From positions 57,964 to 121,963 of the forward strand of contig NZ_WITC01000023.1 of the NCBI RefSeq assembly GCF_009601505.1: a stretch of 64,000 nucleotides of DNA. Reading direction: 5' to 3'. The position numbers and the translations under genes are program-made. Source of the DNA: Sinorhizobium terangae. GTDB taxonomy: Bacteria; Pseudomonadota; Alphaproteobacteria; Rhizobiales; Rhizobiaceae. This document shows, piece by piece, positions 62,101 to 64,000 of this stretch. The first letter of the stretch is position 1; each line of letters opens with the position of its first letter. Below the pieces are notes generated by a model. That model worked only from the letters and a program-made list of their open reading frames with translations. It had not been told where the DNA came from and did no database searches.

Positions 62101-62365
62101 CGAGCTGACAGTCCTCGCCGGTGGAAAGGACCGCTCTGTCAAGCGCAACAATCCGATGGGCTTCCTCGCTTGGCAAAAAATCATAGTCGGTGCGTCCGAG
62201 GAGTTCATCGCGAGTTCTGCCCATAAGCCCGCATGCTTCGCTGTTTATGAAGACAAATCTCGACGCCTCGTCTTTGACGATCACCGGTTCGGCAATGCCA
62301 TCGATAAGATACTGAAAGAAGTCATGGGACCTCTTCGGCGAACGTTCGGGAATCGGAGCGTTCAT
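59147..62365 (-). CDS. Five-PAS GGDEF/EAL c-di-GMP enzyme, 1072 aa
   Basis: Five PAS/PAC units at about 14-135, 142-262, 268-385, 393-510 and 528-632, a linker helix, GGDEF (about 640-810) and EAL (about 815-1060). The cyclase motif GGDEF is at 728-732, with the product-inhibition site RATD at 719-722. The EAL motif is at 856-858, with DDFGTGYSS, KVDQAF and EGIETED. Both activities look intact. No membrane helix is visible, so it is a cytoplasmic multi-signal enzyme; no heme-binding residue can be assigned by eye. The ATG at 62365 gives MNAPIPERSP; an upstream extension lacks a ribosome site. It diverges from cpaC and follows the chemosensory operon's regulator, so it is well placed to set c-di-GMP for the pilus. 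Confidence 0.93.
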   Translation of the reverse strand: MNAPIPERSPKRSHDFFQYLIDGIAEPVIVKDEASRFVFINSEACGLMGRTRDELLGRTDYDFLPSEEAHRIVALDRAVLSTGEDCQLEEQITTPDGVTRTLLTKKRCVRIPIGAKEEKFLVAAIVEITHLRKTEATLRASEEHYRSLVDLHPQVPWTADAKGEVLEVGPRWTEFTGLGEKETLGRGWAKAVHPRDAAMVHTQWQRSLSSGEPLDVEYRLLTATGHYRWFRGRAVAKRNGAGEIARWYGVLEDVDDIRRAVEALRESEARFRAIADDAPVMIWVADPSGDTSFFNRLWLETTGQTEAEALGFGWVDVIHPDDREKVQETFFHAATGKEPVRSEYRLRRADGRWAWVIDVGQPRFADDGTFLGYVGSVLDITERRAAEIAQQESQAFIRSIFDSSPDCVRVLDLDGKPLLMNKAGRRIFGHAEGDPLTKTTWDVIGSDADAQRVLEGWAKVRAGETARFEITVRDAEGAQRCMDVIAAPIMGSEGKPVRMLTIWRDITDAKRASEEIIRAHRRAEAAADQLSSVLDSTMDSVMLLDAGWRIRYLNENVKRLLNIGDEALGQVFWKLFPKEIEGNFAKHCQEVMSRRVRSFFEDYLPSLDTWIEASASPTQDGISIFCRDITERRRAEEDKLQAQKQLAHMARHDMLTGLSNRMFFRESFDRALSERHASQRMAVLCLDLDGFKAINDTLGHPAGDALLRQVSSRLVESVRATDIVARLGGDEFAIIYLAARTHEEAFRVAQRIIDTLSEPFVIEGVSATVGASVGIAFAPDDGTSADELIKAADIALYNAKSSGRGTYRRFDVAMHAQLQAHQKMKIALRGALERNEFELFYQPLISLKSRRVTGCEALLRWRNPERGMIAPSEFVPIAEETALIVTIGEWILAEACREASLWPEHVSIAVNLSPVQFKHRNLVKAVADALSSSGLNPARLQLEITESVLLDESEHNVQVLHDLRSLGVKIAMDDFGTGYSSLGYLRTFPFDKIKVDQAFVRDLPHGKESLAIVRAVAGLGRSLGMTTTIEGIETEDQLAIANAEGFHEVQGYIFSRPVPAGEISRLIEDGSL

Positions 62366-62732
62366 GCCACGGCTCTTCGACTGACGGCGGCAGGCCCCTT
62401 CCGCTGCAGTCGAGCCCCGCCTGGTTGTACTATCTGGACTAACTGATCTCGACCACAAGTAGTTCCCGTACGGCGGTCGTCAAGCCTAGCGATTGTGCCG
62501 GCGGACCGTTCGTGGCTAGGACCATTGCGAGCAGGATCGGCAAGGCGTGAGGCAGCGACGTCGCAAAAAACAGTCAGAGATTGCGTGTGAAATGCGCAGC
62601 CACTCTTGTCGGTAGAGCCGAAATGGGCGACCGTGCGCTTCGCGTAAGGGGCACCGAGTCGGGTTGGGGGGGAAGAATTAAGGTGCGGCTTTGCCGCCGG
62701 GCGGTGGACAACGAGCGGAGGCTGGAGCGGAA
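62366..62732. promoter_or_regulatory. Divergent promoter region between GGDEF-EAL gene and cpaC
   Basis: A 367-base gap without a supported gene. It must contain the promoters of both neighbours. A G-rich run (GGTTGGGGGGGAAG near 62662-62675) precedes the cpaC ribosome site GGAG at about 62724-62727. No clear inverted repeat was recognised. Confidence 0.45.
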
Positions 62733-64000
62733 ATGCTGAGCAGAATGAGCAAGGGGTTGGCGCGAGCCGGAACCCTTCCGGCATTGACGGCGGTGGTAGG
62801 CGCCTGCACTTTATCGAGCCCCTATTTCATCGGTCGGGCGGACGCTCAGGAAGAATTCGTGAGCCTCACGGGCACCGTGGAGCAGGTGACGTTGGCGCCG
62901 AACGACACGATCACGATCAGGACTGGAAAGTCCTTCGGCGACCTTGTGATCGGCAGCGCCGAGTTGATCGACGTCGTGCCGCTCTCCGAGAGGTCGCTGT
63001 TCATCCGCGGCAAGCAGACGGGGTCCACAAACATCTCCGTCTATGACGACAACAAGGCGCTGATAGGCGTCATCGACATCCGCGTCGCCAGCGACTTCAG
63101 CGAGGTTGCGGCGGCGATCCGATCCGCTGCACCTTCAGCGCGGATTCGGGTGTTCAATTCCAACGATCGCATTCGCCTGACCGGCACCGTGCGTGACGCC
63201 GTGGAATTACAGCGCGTGCTGGAGATCGCCCAGTCCTATTCCGATCAGCCGGTGCTGAACCAGTTGCGCGTCAGCGATTCCCAGCAGGTCATGCTGGAGG
63301 TGCGCGTGATCGAGGCTTCCCGCCAGACGGGACGCGACCTCGGCATCGGTTGGTCCGGCCAGGGCAAGAACGGTATCGGCAAGGCAACGACCAGCCAGGG
63401 TATCGCTGTCGATGATGACGGAAACCTTGTCCGCACACTCGGAGATGCCGCGGGGGCGGCGACCGGCATGCAGCCCTTCGGGCAGCTGATCGCCAAGGTG
63501 CTGGAGATTGCCGGCGGCCGGATCGACGTCGTCATCAATGCGCTGGAGCAGAAGGGCCTGGTGCGCCGGCTGGCGCAGCCGAACCTGATCGCCATGAGCG
63601 GCGAGACCGCAAGCTTCCACGCCGGCGGCGAGGTGCCGATCCAGACGACGGTTGCCAATGGCGCGACGGTCGCGACCGAAACCGATTACCGGCCTTTCGG
63701 CGTCAGGCTCACCTTCACGCCGGTGGTGCTCGACAGCGGGCTCATCAGTCTCAAGATCGAGCCGGAAGTCTCCGAGCTCGACACCTCGATCAACGTCAAC
63801 GGCAATCCCGGCTTCATCTCGCGCGCGGCGAAGACAACGGTGGCGCTGCGCGACGGCCAGAGCTTCGCCATGGCCGGGTTGCTGCAGTCGATCAATGCCA
63901 AGGACGTTCAACAATTGCCGTGGGTGTCGCAGGTTCCGGTGATCGGCGCGCTGTTCCGCTCGACGAGCTTCCTGAAGCGGGAGTCCGATCTCGTCATCAT
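62733..64000 (+). CDS. cpaC: Tad outer-membrane secretin CpaC/RcpA (3' end cut by window)
   Basis: About 422 codons are visible and the frame is open at the edge. A signal-peptide-like start (MLSRMSKGLARAGTLPALTA, likely cut after GRADA) is followed by the pilus N-domain (about 40-120, RTGKSFGDLVIGSAEL; IRGKQTGSTNISVYDDN), a BON-like segment (NDRIRLTGTVRDAVELQRVL) and the secretin core (QQVMLEVRVIEASRQTGRDL; LAQPNLIAMSGETASFHAGG; VPIQTT). It forms the outer-membrane channel for Flp pili. The ATG at 62733 has GGAG upstream. It supplies the secretin missing from the 43-51 kb Tad block, separated from it by the chemosensory genes. Confidence 0.94.
   Translation, partial: MLSRMSKGLARAGTLPALTAVVGACTLSSPYFIGRADAQEEFVSLTGTVEQVTLAPNDTITIRTGKSFGDLVIGSAELIDVVPLSERSLFIRGKQTGSTNISVYDDNKALIGVIDIRVASDFSEVAAAIRSAAPSARIRVFNSNDRIRLTGTVRDAVELQRVLEIAQSYSDQPVLNQLRVSDSQQVMLEVRVIEASRQTGRDLGIGWSGQGKNGIGKATTSQGIAVDDDGNLVRTLGDAAGAATGMQPFGQLIAKVLEIAGGRIDVVINALEQKGLVRRLAQPNLIAMSGETASFHAGGEVPIQTTVANGATVATETDYRPFGVRLTFTPVVLDSGLISLKIEPEVSELDTSINVNGNPGFISRAAKTTVALRDGQSFAMAGLLQSINAKDVQQLPWVSQVPVIGALFRSTSFLKRESDLVI

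Noticed and set aside
1..64000. CRISPR arrays, insertion sequences, tRNA or rRNA genes, prophage genes
   Set aside because: I scanned for regular repeat-spacer patterns, transposase motifs and integrase or tRNA-like structures and saw none I could support.

Overview
This is a GC-rich, gene-dense window with rhizobial gene content: a mixed-linkage beta-glucan synthase pair (bgsBA), the bgrRSTUWV partner-switching operon, LigD/Ku end joining, a Tad/Flp pilus locus and several LacI/ABC sugar modules. The best fit is Sinorhizobium/Ensifer or a close relative in the Rhizobiaceae, probably on a chromosome, chromid or megaplasmid. I saw no tRNA, rRNA, insertion sequence, CRISPR array or replication origin. 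The first gene (1-172) and the last (62733-64000) are cut by the window edges. All names rest on reading the sequence; no database search was run.

Region 1 (1-10 kb) is a four-carbon sugar-acid (tetronate) catabolic island. DenD and LtnD oxidise D-erythronate and L-threonate, OtnI isomerises the 2-oxo acid, OtnK phosphorylates it and OtnC decarboxylates it towards DHAP. A GntR/FCD regulator heads denD, an unassigned SDR and an ABC ATPase. A LacI regulator with otnC diverges from an MFS permease followed by ltnD-otnI-otnK, with three near-identical LacI-type palindromes between them. The MFS gene is broken by a 25-bp tandem duplication. Region 2 (10-16 kb) is a ribose-type ABC importer (binding protein, oversized permease, double ATPase), a divergent LacI regulator and a DUF1349-like protein.

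Region 3 (16-22 kb) is a tight DNA-repair operon: ligD, ku, a BRCT-like/MerR-like/TPR protein, a small alpha/beta hydrolase and an exonuclease III homologue. Region 4 (22-27 kb) holds an MFS exporter divergent from an AraC regulator, an orphan beta-hydroxyacid dehydrogenase and a protein joining half an acetyltransferase to TPRs.

Region 5 (27-41.5 kb) is a c-di-GMP/exopolysaccharide block: a CHASE4-like GGDEF-EAL enzyme, a frameshifted FixK/Fnr-like regulator, bgsB-bgsA, the divergent bgrRSTUWV operon (dual-domain c-di-GMP enzyme, unknown protein, STAS-like/methyltransferase, PP2C phosphatase, anti-sigma-type kinase, STAS protein) and a lone PilZ protein. Region 6 (41.5-64 kb) is a Tad pilus locus (TadG-like, CpaA, CpaB, a CpaE-TadE fusion, TadE, a secretin-N0-like protein, Flp, CpaF, TadB, TadC). 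It is followed by a complete Wsp-like chemosensory system (CheB, CheA-REC, MCP, CheW, CheR-TPR), a LuxR-type response regulator and a five-PAS GGDEF-EAL enzyme, after which the Tad secretin CpaC begins. The layout suggests that surface or pilus sensing, c-di-GMP and glucan output are coordinated within about 35 kb.
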